A DNA stretch of 64,000 bases from JAWKWH01 sp963669455 (GTDB taxonomy: Bacteria; Pseudomonadota; Alphaproteobacteria; Rhizobiales; Rhizobiaceae). The notes below the pieces were generated by a model, which searched no databases, was not told where the DNA came from, and saw only the letters and a list, made by a program, of their open reading frames with translations. Of this stretch, positions 8,067-15,200 are shown piece after piece (the first letter of the stretch is position 1; each line of letters begins with the position of its first letter). The position numbers and the translations under genes are program-made. The DNA is taken from assembly GCA_963669455.1 (NCBI GenBank), contig OY770026.1, forward strand, positions 3,038,001-3,102,000, read 5' to 3'.

Positions 8067-9957
8067 TCGCAATACCCCTCGTTTCAACAATGGCCGCTTC
8101 CATCGGCTCGACATTGGATGGCGGCTTGCAGTCTTTCGGCCCGTCGATCGGCAAGGTGACGGTTACCGTGGTGCCGCAACCAGGTGCGCTGTCGATTACC
8201 AGTTCCCCTTCATGCAATACCACCAGTCCCTTGACGAGAGAAAGCCCGAGACCCGTTCCCTCGAATTGACGGGTGTAACTGCTTTGCACTTGCATGAATG
8301 GCTGGCCGATATTTTCAAGATCCTCCGCCGAAATCCCAATCCCGTTGTCATTTACCCGAAAACGCAACCTATCATCCCTGACATCTGCACTGATTTCTAT
8401 CTTGCCGCCTTCCGGCGTGAATTTTATCGCGTTGGACACCAGGTTAATCAGTATTTGCTGGACTGCCCGCCGGTCGGCGCAAATTTCGTGTAGCGATTTA
8501 TCGACGTCGCAGGTAAATGCGATGTCCTTGGAACGTGCCTGTAAAAACATCATCGAATGACACATCTCAACCGCTTCGGAAAAAGCAAACGGTTCGGCTT
8601 CTATCATATAGGTGCCCGACTCGATTTTCGACACATCCAAAATGGCGTTGACGACCGACAGAAGATGATTGCCCGATTGCCCGATCAACTCGGTATATTC
8701 CTTTTGCCGGGGGTCTGAAAACGGGCCGAACATTTCATTGTTGAGCATATCGGCAAAACCGATAATGGCGTTCAGCGGGGTTCTCAGCTCATGGCTCACC
8801 GATGCCAGGAAGCGACCTTTGGCGGTATCCACGCTGCCAGCCTTGTCGCGGGCTTCGACAATCGCCTGACGCAGCTGCAAAATTTCTTCACAGTCCTCAA
8901 CCTGGACAAAAACAGCGGATTTTTCGTCCAGATCGCTGGAAAACCCAAACCTCAGGGAATGATAGTCGCCGACTTTGCCGTCGCTGGCAGCCATCCGCAC
9001 CCGCAAATCAGCCGAGCGGCGGTTTCCGTCCTCCCTGACCGCCGCAAGCAATGACATATACTCGACACGATCAGTCACATGTATGCGCTCAAACAAGCCT
9101 GTTCCGGTCAGCAATGCCGGCGGTACGCCGATGGTTGAGATCGTGCCCCGGGAAGCATAGTCAACTTCACCATCGCGCGTTACGCGAAACAGCGCGGCCC
9201 CAGCAATGCTGGCAGCAGCTTCATAGACATTGGGCTGCGAGGTCGTTTTTGACTCCTCGGTCATATTAAAGCGAAACCACATCGTGGCGGCATAGACCAA
9301 TGGCAGGGCCCATAATTGTTCGGAAAATGAGCCCAAATTACCATAACCCGCATTCATCGCGAAAAGAGTTACGGCGCAGACGGCGATTGATGCCCACCAA
9401 CCCCGGTTGGTTGAACCGCGCGCGCGATGCAGCCACCAGCATTCAAAGGGCGGCACCAGCAGCAGCAGGACGAGAGGCGACTTCAACAAGCCGACAGTCG
9501 AAACCGCCAATCCAATGATCATGGTGGCAACCACCAATAGGGCATTTTCGACAATGGCCGTTTTGGATGTTGCGGCCACCAAGGCCGTGGCCAGCCAAGC
9601 TGATGCAAAGATCGCACAATTCAAGGCCAGCAGGGTCGGATTGTCGACAATTCCATAAAGGGTCTGGCTGATCAGCCCGCCAAGAAGAAATGGTGCTACC
9701 AGCAGAATTCCAATGAGCCGCCGGTTCAGCGCACGTGAAACAGGACAATCGACGGCGGGGTGTACCAGGCGATCACATGCCGCGGCAAACCTGTCTTGCC
9801 AAACACCTGAACTGGATGCCGAAACACTCAATGAAACTACTCGCACCAAAAATCGCGGTGCCACGACCCTATGCCAAACACCACCACTACCAGATTCGCA
9901 CTCAGCATTTAAGGAATGGATAAGGCGGGCGCCACAAAACGTGCCGCACTCGATCAA
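8041..9957 (-). CDS. membrane sensor histidine kinase, DivJ-like
   Basis: Hybrid-free sensor kinase with several N-terminal transmembrane helices (within about residues 80-230), a PAS-like segment around 255-365 and a transmitter domain. The H-box is FLASVSHELRTPLNAIIGFADML, the N-box VQQILINLVSNAIKFTPEGG, and the G-boxes are DNGIGI and GTGLGLSLVKGL. In Rhizobiales, membrane-bound kinases of this architecture are homologues of DivJ, which phosphorylates DivK in cell-cycle control. The first 40 codons look unlike protein, so the real start is probably a GTG near 9846 or a TTG near 9831. The gene ends inside the next gene's start. The kinase is certain; the DivJ assignment is probable. Confidence 0.82.
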   Translation of the reverse strand: MIECGTFCGARLIHSLNAECESGSGGVWHRVVAPRFLVRVVSLSVSASSSGVWQDRFAAACDRLVHPAVDCPVSRALNRRLIGILLVAPFLLGGLISQTLYGIVDNPTLLALNCAIFASAWLATALVAATSKTAIVENALLVVATMIIGLAVSTVGLLKSPLVLLLLVPPFECWWLHRARGSTNRGWWASIAVCAVTLFAMNAGYGNLGSFSEQLWALPLVYAATMWFRFNMTEESKTTSQPNVYEAAASIAGAALFRVTRDGEVDYASRGTISTIGVPPALLTGTGLFERIHVTDRVEYMSLLAAVREDGNRRSADLRVRMAASDGKVGDYHSLRFGFSSDLDEKSAVFVQVEDCEEILQLRQAIVEARDKAGSVDTAKGRFLASVSHELRTPLNAIIGFADMLNNEMFGPFSDPRQKEYTELIGQSGNHLLSVVNAILDVSKIESGTYMIEAEPFAFSEAVEMCHSMMFLQARSKDIAFTCDVDKSLHEICADRRAVQQILINLVSNAIKFTPEGGKIEISADVRDDRLRFRVNDNGIGISAEDLENIGQPFMQVQSSYTRQFEGTGLGLSLVKGLVVLHEGELVIDSAPGCGTTVTVTLPIDGPKDCKPPSNVEPMEAAIVETRGIANGAKRKQA

Positions 9958-10296
9958 AACGAAAAAAACAGCATCACAATCCGTGAAGTTGCGGTCATGG
10001 TAAACAAACTATTGGCTTGCGGCCTGCACGCCATAACCGTGCCGGACCAGATCTAAATCCTCCAAAGCTCCCTTATTTTTCCTTTATTTTCAATGCTTTA
10101 CTTCACTCTTGCCGCCGAAACCCCCCCCATGCGAATTATCAGGACAAGCGGCCATGTGCTTTTGATTCAAAAACAGGGAAAATTTTAATCGAATCTCTTG
10201 TCCGGGCGAAATCCGGCTTTGGTGAAGCTTGTGTGATGGTCGTTGCCGGAGGGACTGTCCCGGACAATAACGGCAGTCTGCAACAAGGGGTACGAG
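9958..10296. other. intergenic region upstream of divergent kinase and DUF5330 genes
   Basis: About 340 bp between divergent units. It contains a pyrimidine-rich stretch near 10060-10110 and a run of eight C at about 10122-10129. The segment near 10240-10275 holds a GC-rich imperfect inverted repeat (TGCCGG...CCCGGACA). No RNA gene is recognised; promoters for both sides are expected here. Confidence 0.35.
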
Positions 10297-10605
10297 ATGG
10301 GATTTCTCATCAAGGTGACATTCTGGCTGGGACTGGTTCTCATCATGATTCCCTGGGGCAACAGCTCGACAGCTGAAGGCGAGTTGGTCGGCCCGCTTCA
10401 GGTCCTGCATGCCGCCGGTGAGGTGACACGCGACTTGTCAGGTCTTTGCGAGCGCAAGCCCGAAACCTGTGATACCGGCAAGGCGATTTTGCGAACTGTC
10501 GGAATCAGAGCCCGCGAGGGCGCCCGCATGGCCTATCAGGCGCTCGACCAGAAACTTACAGCGAATGAGCCTGCGCCCGAAAGCACCACCAATTCCACGG
10601 ACTGA
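10297..10605 (+). CDS. DUF5330 family exported small protein
   Basis: A 102-aa protein starting at an ATG preceded by AAGGGG. An N-terminal hydrophobic segment (residues 3-20, FLIKVTFWLGLVLIMIPW) acts as signal or anchor. A short domain with LSGLCERKPETCDTG follows, where two cysteines probably form a disulfide, ending in an acidic Ser/Thr-rich tail. This is the DUF5330 pattern of Rhizobiales proteins, with no known function. It lies 79 bp before sufE on the same strand. Confidence 0.7.
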   Translation: MGFLIKVTFWLGLVLIMIPWGNSSTAEGELVGPLQVLHAAGEVTRDLSGLCERKPETCDTGKAILRTVGIRAREGARMAYQALDQKLTANEPAPESTTNSTD

Positions 10606-10684
10606 TCCATTCCCATCCACTGGAGGGTGACGGCGCATTCACATAGCGCTATATGCTCGTCGGTAAACGGGAATTTCACATCCG

Positions 10685-11113
10685 ATGAGCCTCACATTAC
10701 AGACTGTTGTTGACGACTTCACCTTCCTTGATGAGTGGGAGGACCGGTATCGCTATCTGATTGACCTCGGCCGCGACCTGACACCACTTGACGATCACGA
10801 GCGCAACGAGACAACCAAAGTGCGCGGTTGCGTCAGCCAGGTCTGGCTCATCACCGAGGTCGGTGATGGCCCTGACCCGGTTTTGACCTTTCGCGGCGAT
10901 TCCGATGCGCATATCGTACGCGGCCTCGTCGCTGTTGTTCTTGCTCTATTCTCGGAAAAACGTTCAGCGGAGATATTGGCGGTTGATGCCGACAAGGTAC
11001 TTGGCGAACTGGGATTGGACGAGCATCTGACGCCACAGCGGGCCAATGGGTTGCGGGCCATGATCGGCCGTATCCGGGCCGAGGCGGAAGCGGCCGGTCA
11101 TCAAGCAGTCTGA
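10685..11113 (+). CDS. sufE: SufE cysteine desulfuration protein
   Basis: Sulfur acceptor that takes persulfide sulfur from the cysteine desulfurase SufS and passes it to the SufBCD scaffold for Fe-S cluster assembly in the cytosol. The 142-aa length is typical. The conserved acceptor cysteine sits in KVRGCVSQVWL (about residue 48), and the C-terminal half carries LGLDEHLTPQRANGLRAMIGRI. The gene stands alone here, apart from a suf operon, as is common in Rhizobiales. Its stop lies 24 bp upstream of the MITE-like element. Confidence 0.9.
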   Translation: MSLTLQTVVDDFTFLDEWEDRYRYLIDLGRDLTPLDDHERNETTKVRGCVSQVWLITEVGDGPDPVLTFRGDSDAHIVRGLVAVVLALFSEKRSAEILAVDADKVLGELGLDEHLTPQRANGLRAMIGRIRAEAEAAGHQAV

Positions 11114-11137
11114 GTTTGCCATGAAATAGGGTGCTCT

Positions 11138-11446
11138 AGAGCGTGTCTTGCTTAAATGGGATCAGTTTGATGGAGAGGATTTTTTGCGGCAGTTAGGAAA
11201 ATACCGGAGTGCGATCAGACGATCGTGCGAGGATTTTGACGACACTGTCCGTGAAAAAGACCTCCAAGCAGGCAGAGGGTGAAGCTTTGGACATAAATCG
11301 AAAACTGCAATCGTTTCAGCTTGGTTCTTTGCGCCCTGGATGTCGTCGCGCGACGCTAACGGGTGTGCACCCGCGTCGCATCACGCTTCTAACCAGGACA
11401 CAAATTACCTACGCTCAAACGATTCCATTTAAACAAGACGCGCTCT
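11138..11446. mobile_element. MITE-like repeat element, copy 1
   Basis: A 309-bp element bounded by imperfect terminal inverted repeats. The left 26 bases (11138-11163) match the reverse complement of the right 26 (11421-11446) at 23 positions, and both ends read TAGAGCG outward when the flanking T or A is included. A second copy lies at 34366-34673. The left arm (135 bp) differs from the second copy at about six positions and the right arm (126 bp) at about four, while a core of about 48 bp (11273-11320) is largely unrelated. The right arm holds a stable hairpin at 11350-11379. No transposase is encoded; the small frames are not conserved across the core. TA at both ends suggests TA-target insertion, as for IS630/mariner-type elements, by inference. 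Confidence 0.7.
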
Positions 11447-12287
11447 AATCCGAACCATTCGGTTTTGGCATTTCGGGCCTGTAGCCCGGCGCTCCCCAAT
11501 GCATGATGTCGCGGGCCTTGCCCTGGCTACCGGTTTTGGGATTGTAGTGCCGGGCAAGCACCCCCAATGCGGTCTTGAGAACAATTTTGGCTGAGCGTGC
11601 CGGCCAGCCCCGCTCACATTCCACAACAGACAAGCCTTTGAGAAAACAACAAACATCCAACAATATGCCGGAAAGCTCCGGTCCAACTGCATCCAGTGCC
11701 CCGGTGACACGGCGGCGGGCTGAAAGCGCCGCATGCCCAAGTTCCGCGGCATCGCCAGGGCCTGATCTAACTCCTCTCACAGCCGTAACGTCCCAGTTTA
11801 CGCCCAGCCTTGGTTCCATCTGAGCGCGCGTGAAATCCCGGCGCAGCCGTTCCCCGGCACGAAACTCAGCCGCGTCGAGAAATGCTGCTCCCGACGCGTT
11901 TTTCATACGCGCCACCCGGCCAAGCGGCGATTCGGCAAGATTGACGCTAACATTTTCAATGCCAGTATCCGTCTCCACCGTCCGGCATTCAATATCGCCA
12001 TGCCGGCCGGCAACGGTACCAGCCGTTTTGCCACCGTCCTTCAGGAAGGCGCGACCGGCAGGTTGCAAGGTCAGCCGATCGCCTTTGGGCAGAAGCAGCC
12101 CGTTCGACACCATGTTCTGGCAAATCTTTGATGAAACACCGATACGTCCCCTGGCGTCACTGGAAAGAACCAGCTGATCGGGGTTGGCGCTGCGCTCAAC
12201 ACTTGCCGGGCCGGCGGCCAGAAAACGCAGGATGCGAATGATCTGCTTGTCTTTTGCATGCGGCACAGTGACCCCACCGCCACTCAA
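11445..12287 (-). CDS. DUF6456 domain protein (putative DNA-binding regulator)
   Basis: A 280-aa protein. The N-terminal half resembles winged-helix regulators (IIRILRFLAAGPASVER..., GVSSKICQNMVSNGLLLPKGDRLTL). The C-terminal half is the DUF6456 region, with AEFRAGERLRRDFTRAQMEPRLGVNWD, LSGILLDVCCFLKGLSVVECERGWPARSAK and GVLARHYNP. It overlaps the upstream DnaA-domain-like gene by 4 bp, so the two are co-transcribed and probably translationally coupled. Its TAG stop is formed by the right end of the MITE-like element. Family function is not established; a regulatory role is inferred from the helix-turn-helix features and neighbour. Confidence 0.72.
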   Translation of the reverse strand: MSGGGVTVPHAKDKQIIRILRFLAAGPASVERSANPDQLVLSSDARGRIGVSSKICQNMVSNGLLLPKGDRLTLQPAGRAFLKDGGKTAGTVAGRHGDIECRTVETDTGIENVSVNLAESPLGRVARMKNASGAAFLDAAEFRAGERLRRDFTRAQMEPRLGVNWDVTAVRGVRSGPGDAAELGHAALSARRRVTGALDAVGPELSGILLDVCCFLKGLSVVECERGWPARSAKIVLKTALGVLARHYNPKTGSQGKARDIMHWGAPGYRPEMPKPNGSD

Positions 12288-12715
12288 TACGTCACACCGT
12301 CACGGTATTTGAAGGCTGCGACCGCGATGCGCTCGAAAGCGGAGACAACCGCATCGAAGTCTTTGTCATCGCGCAGATCCTCAACCGTATGACAGGCATG
12401 CATGACCGTTGTCCGGTCACGTCCAAATCCGGCGCCAACATCGGTCATGTGGAGCCCGAGCGACACGTGGCAGGTGTACATGGCAATCTGCCGGGCCCGG
12501 GACACATCCAGCGTGGAGCGACCAGGTTTTCGGAGCTCGCGGCCGCTTACATTGAACATCGCTGCCGTAATATCGAGTATGCATTCGCATAGCTCTATCT
12601 TGTGTTCGGATTGCGTCATGGCCTGCGAGCGGCAAGGCTTGGCTGCGCGCACCCCCTCCCCGGCCACCGGCTCGCGGCTTAACTTGACTGTTTCTGGCGA
12701 GGTGGATGGCTGCAC
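12284..12715 (-). CDS. helix-turn-helix protein resembling DnaA domain IV
   Basis: A 143-aa protein whose C-terminal 100 residues match the DnaA C-terminal DNA-binding domain. ITAAMFNVSGRELRKPGRSTLDVSRARQIAMY corresponds to the DnaA helices preceding the signature, and GAGFGRDRTTVMHACHTVEDL to the DnaA box-binding signature (FGRDHTTVxHA). It lacks the AAA+ domain, so it cannot be an initiator itself. I chose the GTG at 12715, eight bases after GGAG; an upstream ATG at 12871 would add an unlikely hydrophobic leader. Such orphan domain-IV proteins occur in Rhizobiales and could bind DnaA boxes or act as transcription factors. Confidence 0.75.
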   Translation of the reverse strand: MQPSTSPETVKLSREPVAGEGVRAAKPCRSQAMTQSEHKIELCECILDITAAMFNVSGRELRKPGRSTLDVSRARQIAMYTCHVSLGLHMTDVGAGFGRDRTTVMHACHTVEDLRDDKDFDAVVSAFERIAVAAFKYRDGVTY

Positions 12716-12927
12716 TGTCGGAACTCCACAAATATAGGAATTTCTTCTTGTAACACCTATGATCCAAATTGTGAACAAATAGGGAACATATATCGACATC
12801 ACATCGACTAACAGACTGTTTTTCCTAACTATTATTTTCAAACGGGGTTTTGCCGGACCCTTTTTGTCCACGCGCGTCGAATGGCATCCAAATATGCTTG
12901 CCCATCAATCAGTTGGAACAGGGGTCT

Positions 12928-13197
12928 ATGCAAGATCGGCTAAAGCAGGAGCGTGACCGGTTTATCCGCGAAAAGCGCGACCGGGACAGGAACCCGCGGC
13001 AATATGCAATGGCGCTTTCACTGTTGAAAATCAGTTTTAACCATGCAGCCGGCACTGAAGGAATAAACAGAACCAAGCTTCTTCGGCGTATCGACCGTCT
13101 GGTCGAACGGGAGCGGCTAAGGGGTTTCAACCGGCATTGGAGCTACGATCTCAACCGCCATATCGCGTTGAAGCAGTTGCGCGACTGTCTGAGTTGA
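12928..13197 (+). CDS. small basic hypothetical protein
   Basis: An 89-aa, strongly basic protein (MQDRLKQERDRFIREKRDRDRN...) whose ATG is preceded by AGGGG. Predicted to be mostly helical, with a middle segment AGTEGINRTKLLRRIDRLVERERLRGF. No membrane segment or cysteines that suggest metal binding. It lies divergent from the DnaA-like gene and convergent with mucR. I do not recognise the family. Its composition would suit a nucleic-acid-binding protein, but this is speculation. Confidence 0.55.
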   Translation: MQDRLKQERDRFIREKRDRDRNPRQYAMALSLLKISFNHAAGTEGINRTKLLRRIDRLVERERLRGFNRHWSYDLNRHIALKQLRDCLS

Positions 13198-13209
13198 ATA
13201 CTAGAGTAG

Positions 13210-13245
13210 TTTTTCGCACATATGATCTTGTTTGGGCGAAAAATG
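13210..13245. repeat. short palindromic repeat, copy A
   Basis: TTTTTCGC (13210-13217) and GCGAAAAA (13236-13243) form an inverted repeat around CATATGATCTTGTTTGG. A second copy lies in inverted orientation at 34678-34715, sharing a CATATG, a TGTTTGGGCGAAAAATG block and the arms with only a few changes. It sits between the small basic gene and the mucR terminator. Both copies are intergenic. The repeat and palindrome are seen directly; its role is unknown. Confidence 0.55.
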
Positions 13246-13256
13246 CCCTAATCTGC

Positions 13257-13286
13257 AAAAAAGTGGCGGCGCCAACCGGCACCGCC
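13257..13286 (-). terminator. rho-independent terminator of mucR
   Basis: On the minus strand a GC-rich stem, GGCGGTGCC / GGCGCCGCC with loop GGTT and one mismatch, is followed by AC and TTTTTT. It starts about 30 bases after the mucR stop codon. The structure is read directly and is a standard intrinsic terminator. Confidence 0.75.
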
Positions 13287-13316
13287 AACCTTACTACGCA
13301 AAATACACTTGGGAGG

Positions 13317-13739
13317 TTATTTCTTTTTACGCTTACGCCCAAGGCCCATTTTCTTTGCAAGAGCAGAGCGTGCAGCAGCATAGTTTGGTGCAACCATTGG
13401 ATAGTTTACATCAAGGCCCCACTTCTCGCGGTATTGCTCCGGCGTAAGGCCATAATGAGTCATCAGATGCCGCTTCAACGATTTGAACTTCTTGCCGTCT
13501 TCAAGACAAATAAGGTAATCGTCATGAATTGATTTTTTCGGATTAACCGCTGGTTTCGGTTTTTCCTGCGGTGCCGATTCAACCCCACCAACGCGACCGA
13601 GCGCACCATGAATATCAGCGATCAGAGCCGGCAAGTCGGCCGCCTGAACGGGATTGTTACTCACATATGCAGCCACCACGTCCGCGGTCAGCTCAATTAG
13701 CGTATCTGAGGTTTTCAGATCAGCTTCTACTACGTCCAT
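13317..13739 (-). CDS. mucR: MucR/Ros family zinc-finger transcriptional regulator
   Basis: A 140-aa H-NS-like regulator of exopolysaccharide, motility and surface genes in Rhizobiales. The N-terminal half has the oligomerisation segment (LIELTADVVAAYVSNNPV...LPALIADIHGALGRVG). The C-terminal half has the Ros-type C2H2 zinc finger ICLEDGKKFKSLKRHLMTHYG followed by LTPEQYREKWGLDVNYPMVAPNYAAARSALAKKMGLGRK. The first zinc ligand position follows the MucR variant, with Cys and Asp rather than two Cys. It is a single gene with its own terminator and a long AT-rich upstream region, the kind of sequence MucR binds, so autoregulation is likely. It may also control the surface polysaccharide genes in this window. 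Confidence 0.92.
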   Translation of the reverse strand: MDVVEADLKTSDTLIELTADVVAAYVSNNPVQAADLPALIADIHGALGRVGGVESAPQEKPKPAVNPKKSIHDDYLICLEDGKKFKSLKRHLMTHYGLTPEQYREKWGLDVNYPMVAPNYAAARSALAKKMGLGRKRKKK

Positions 13740-13999
13740 TGTTCATGCCCCTTTTTCTTAAGCTTCAATTACCATTAGAGACGTTTGAATTTCTGCTTAT
13801 ATTACGTCCCACGGTGAAGACATCCTTCATCAATGTGATTCACCTTTGCGATCCTAAATGATCACTTTTTCAGTATATGTCAATTAATTTATTCAAGCGC
13901 CACTAAACTATTTGTTACTTTTTCAATTTGTACAACTCTAAATTTCTTTCTCATAATTTGTATTTACTATATATTTTGAAAAAACGTTACGCTGGGTCA
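13740..13999 (-). promoter_or_regulatory. AT-rich promoter region of mucR
   Basis: A strikingly AT-rich stretch (especially 13860-13985, with TTTACTATATATTTTG near 13962) in otherwise GC-rich DNA, directly upstream of mucR. MucR proteins bind AT-rich DNA with T-A steps, including their own promoters. The composition is seen; autorepression is inferred from family knowledge. Confidence 0.5.
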
Positions 14000-14374
14000 T
14001 TATTGACGGGACTTGTCCGAGGCTTTTTCTTTCCCGGCGGGATTTACCGGCTCCATCTGATCCAAAACCGATTCCCCCCACAGCTGGTAGCCTGCCGCAT
14101 AGGCCGCCTTAGCCAGTAAATGGGCGGAAACGGGAGCCGTTAGAAGAAAAAACAAAATGCCCGCCAATGCCCGGGTTACCGTTGCCTGATCTTCGGCAAC
14201 CACGGCCAGGGCCAGCAACATGACGCCTGATCCAAGCGTGCCGGCTTTAGAGGCTGCATGCATCCTGGAATACACATCCGGCAACCGGACAAGACCAACC
14301 GATGCTACAAGCGTAAAAGCAGACCCTATAATGATAAGTGTTCCGGCCAGATAGTTTTGAACAATATCAATCAT
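14000..14374 (-). CDS. mrpG: Na+/H+ antiporter subunit G (MrpG/PhaG)
   Basis: Small membrane subunit (124 aa) of the multisubunit Mrp cation/proton antiporter in the inner membrane. Three transmembrane helices are visible (about residues 8-28, 42-62, 68-90). The family motif VGLVRLPDVYSRMHAASKAGTLG is present. The ATG at 14374 overlaps the mrpF stop (ATGA). This is the last gene of the mrpABCDEFG operon; the C-terminal 25 residues are polar and charged. Confidence 0.9.
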   Translation of the reverse strand: MIDIVQNYLAGTLIIIGSAFTLVASVGLVRLPDVYSRMHAASKAGTLGSGVMLLALAVVAEDQATVTRALAGILFFLLTAPVSAHLLAKAAYAAGYQLWGESVLDQMEPVNPAGKEKASDKSRQ

Positions 14375-14703
14375 TGTTTCTTGGCCACCCTGTTTTGTTC
14401 GTCCGGGTCTAGCATTTCGCTGTCGGCGGCGCGGCTGATGACAAAGCGGGCGAAGGCCACGGTCGCCAGAAAGCCGACAAGACCGAGTGCGATGGCAATA
14501 TCCAGATAAAGTGCAAAACCGGTCTTGATACCAATCACGGCAATGAAACCGAGAGCAATGGCGACCAGCATATCGAGCGCCAGAATTCGGTCCGGCAATG
14601 TCGGCCCGATAACCACGCGAAGAACAGATACCAAAAATGATATGCTGAGCAGAGCCAGAGCGGCCAACACTGTGAAGGAAAGAAATGCCTCGCTTGCACT
14701 CAT
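14371..14703 (-). CDS. mrpF: Na+/H+ antiporter subunit F (MrpF/PhaF)
   Basis: A 110-aa subunit with three transmembrane helices (about residues 6-26, 34-54, 59-80). The characteristic GPTLPDRILALDMLVAIALGFIAV segment is present. Needed for assembly and activity of the Mrp complex. It overlaps mrpE and mrpG by 4 bp each, so the three are translationally coupled. Confidence 0.9.
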   Translation of the reverse strand: MSASEAFLSFTVLAALALLSISFLVSVLRVVIGPTLPDRILALDMLVAIALGFIAVIGIKTGFALYLDIAIALGLVGFLATVAFARFVISRAADSEMLDPDEQNRVAKKQ

Positions 14704-15200
14704 TTTGTCGCCTCGTCCGCACTCATTGGATGGAATGCCTCGATGATCTTGCGCTCAAAGCCCTCTGCAATGTCGCGCCTGGTGGCGTCGGGGTTGGAAC
14801 AGTCGATGCAGTGAACGTAAAGCGTGCTTTTGTCTTCGGCGACATCGACCGACAGGGTACCTGGCGTAAGCGTGATGAGATTGGCAAGCAGAGCTATTTC
14901 GAAATCCCGCTCCAAGGTCAGCGGATAGGCCAGAATGCCGGGCTTCAAGTCCATCCTTGGCGACATCACCAGCACTGCCACCCGCCATGCGGAAAGAACA
15001 AGCTCATAGAAAAACAAAAGCCCGAGCGATATGACCCGGCGTGCCCGGGTAAAATAGCCCAGCGACCCGACCTGTTCGCGAATGACATAAAGCGAGCCGG
15101 TTGCAAGCACCAGTCCGAACAACAGGTTTGACGGCGAGAACGACCCGGTGACAGCCGCCCATATGATCGCCAGCATGATGTGGTTGACGTAGAGGATCAT
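14700..15200 (-). CDS. mrpE: Na+/H+ antiporter subunit E (MrpE/PhaE)
   Basis: A 166-aa MNHE family subunit. Hydrophobic N-terminal helices (residues 6-40) and LGLLFFYELVLSAWRVAVLV are followed by the cytoplasmic domain RDFEIALLANLITLTPGTLSVDVAEDKSTLYVHCIDCSNPD. The NLITLTPGTLSVD signature is intact. Position between mrpD and mrpF with 4-bp overlaps matches the standard operon. Confidence 0.92.
   Translation of the reverse strand: MILYVNHIMLAIIWAAVTGSFSPSNLLFGLVLATGSLYVIREQVGSLGYFTRARRVISLGLLFFYELVLSAWRVAVLVMSPRMDLKPGILAYPLTLERDFEIALLANLITLTPGTLSVDVAEDKSTLYVHCIDCSNPDATRRDIAEGFERKIIEAFHPMSADEATK

Noticed and set aside
11209..11448. Small protein-coding gene inside MITE copy 1 (and the similar frame at 34412-34789)
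   Set aside because: The frames agree only in the right arm; the two copies differ in frame upstream of the variable core, and the apparent conservation follows from DNA identity of the repeat.
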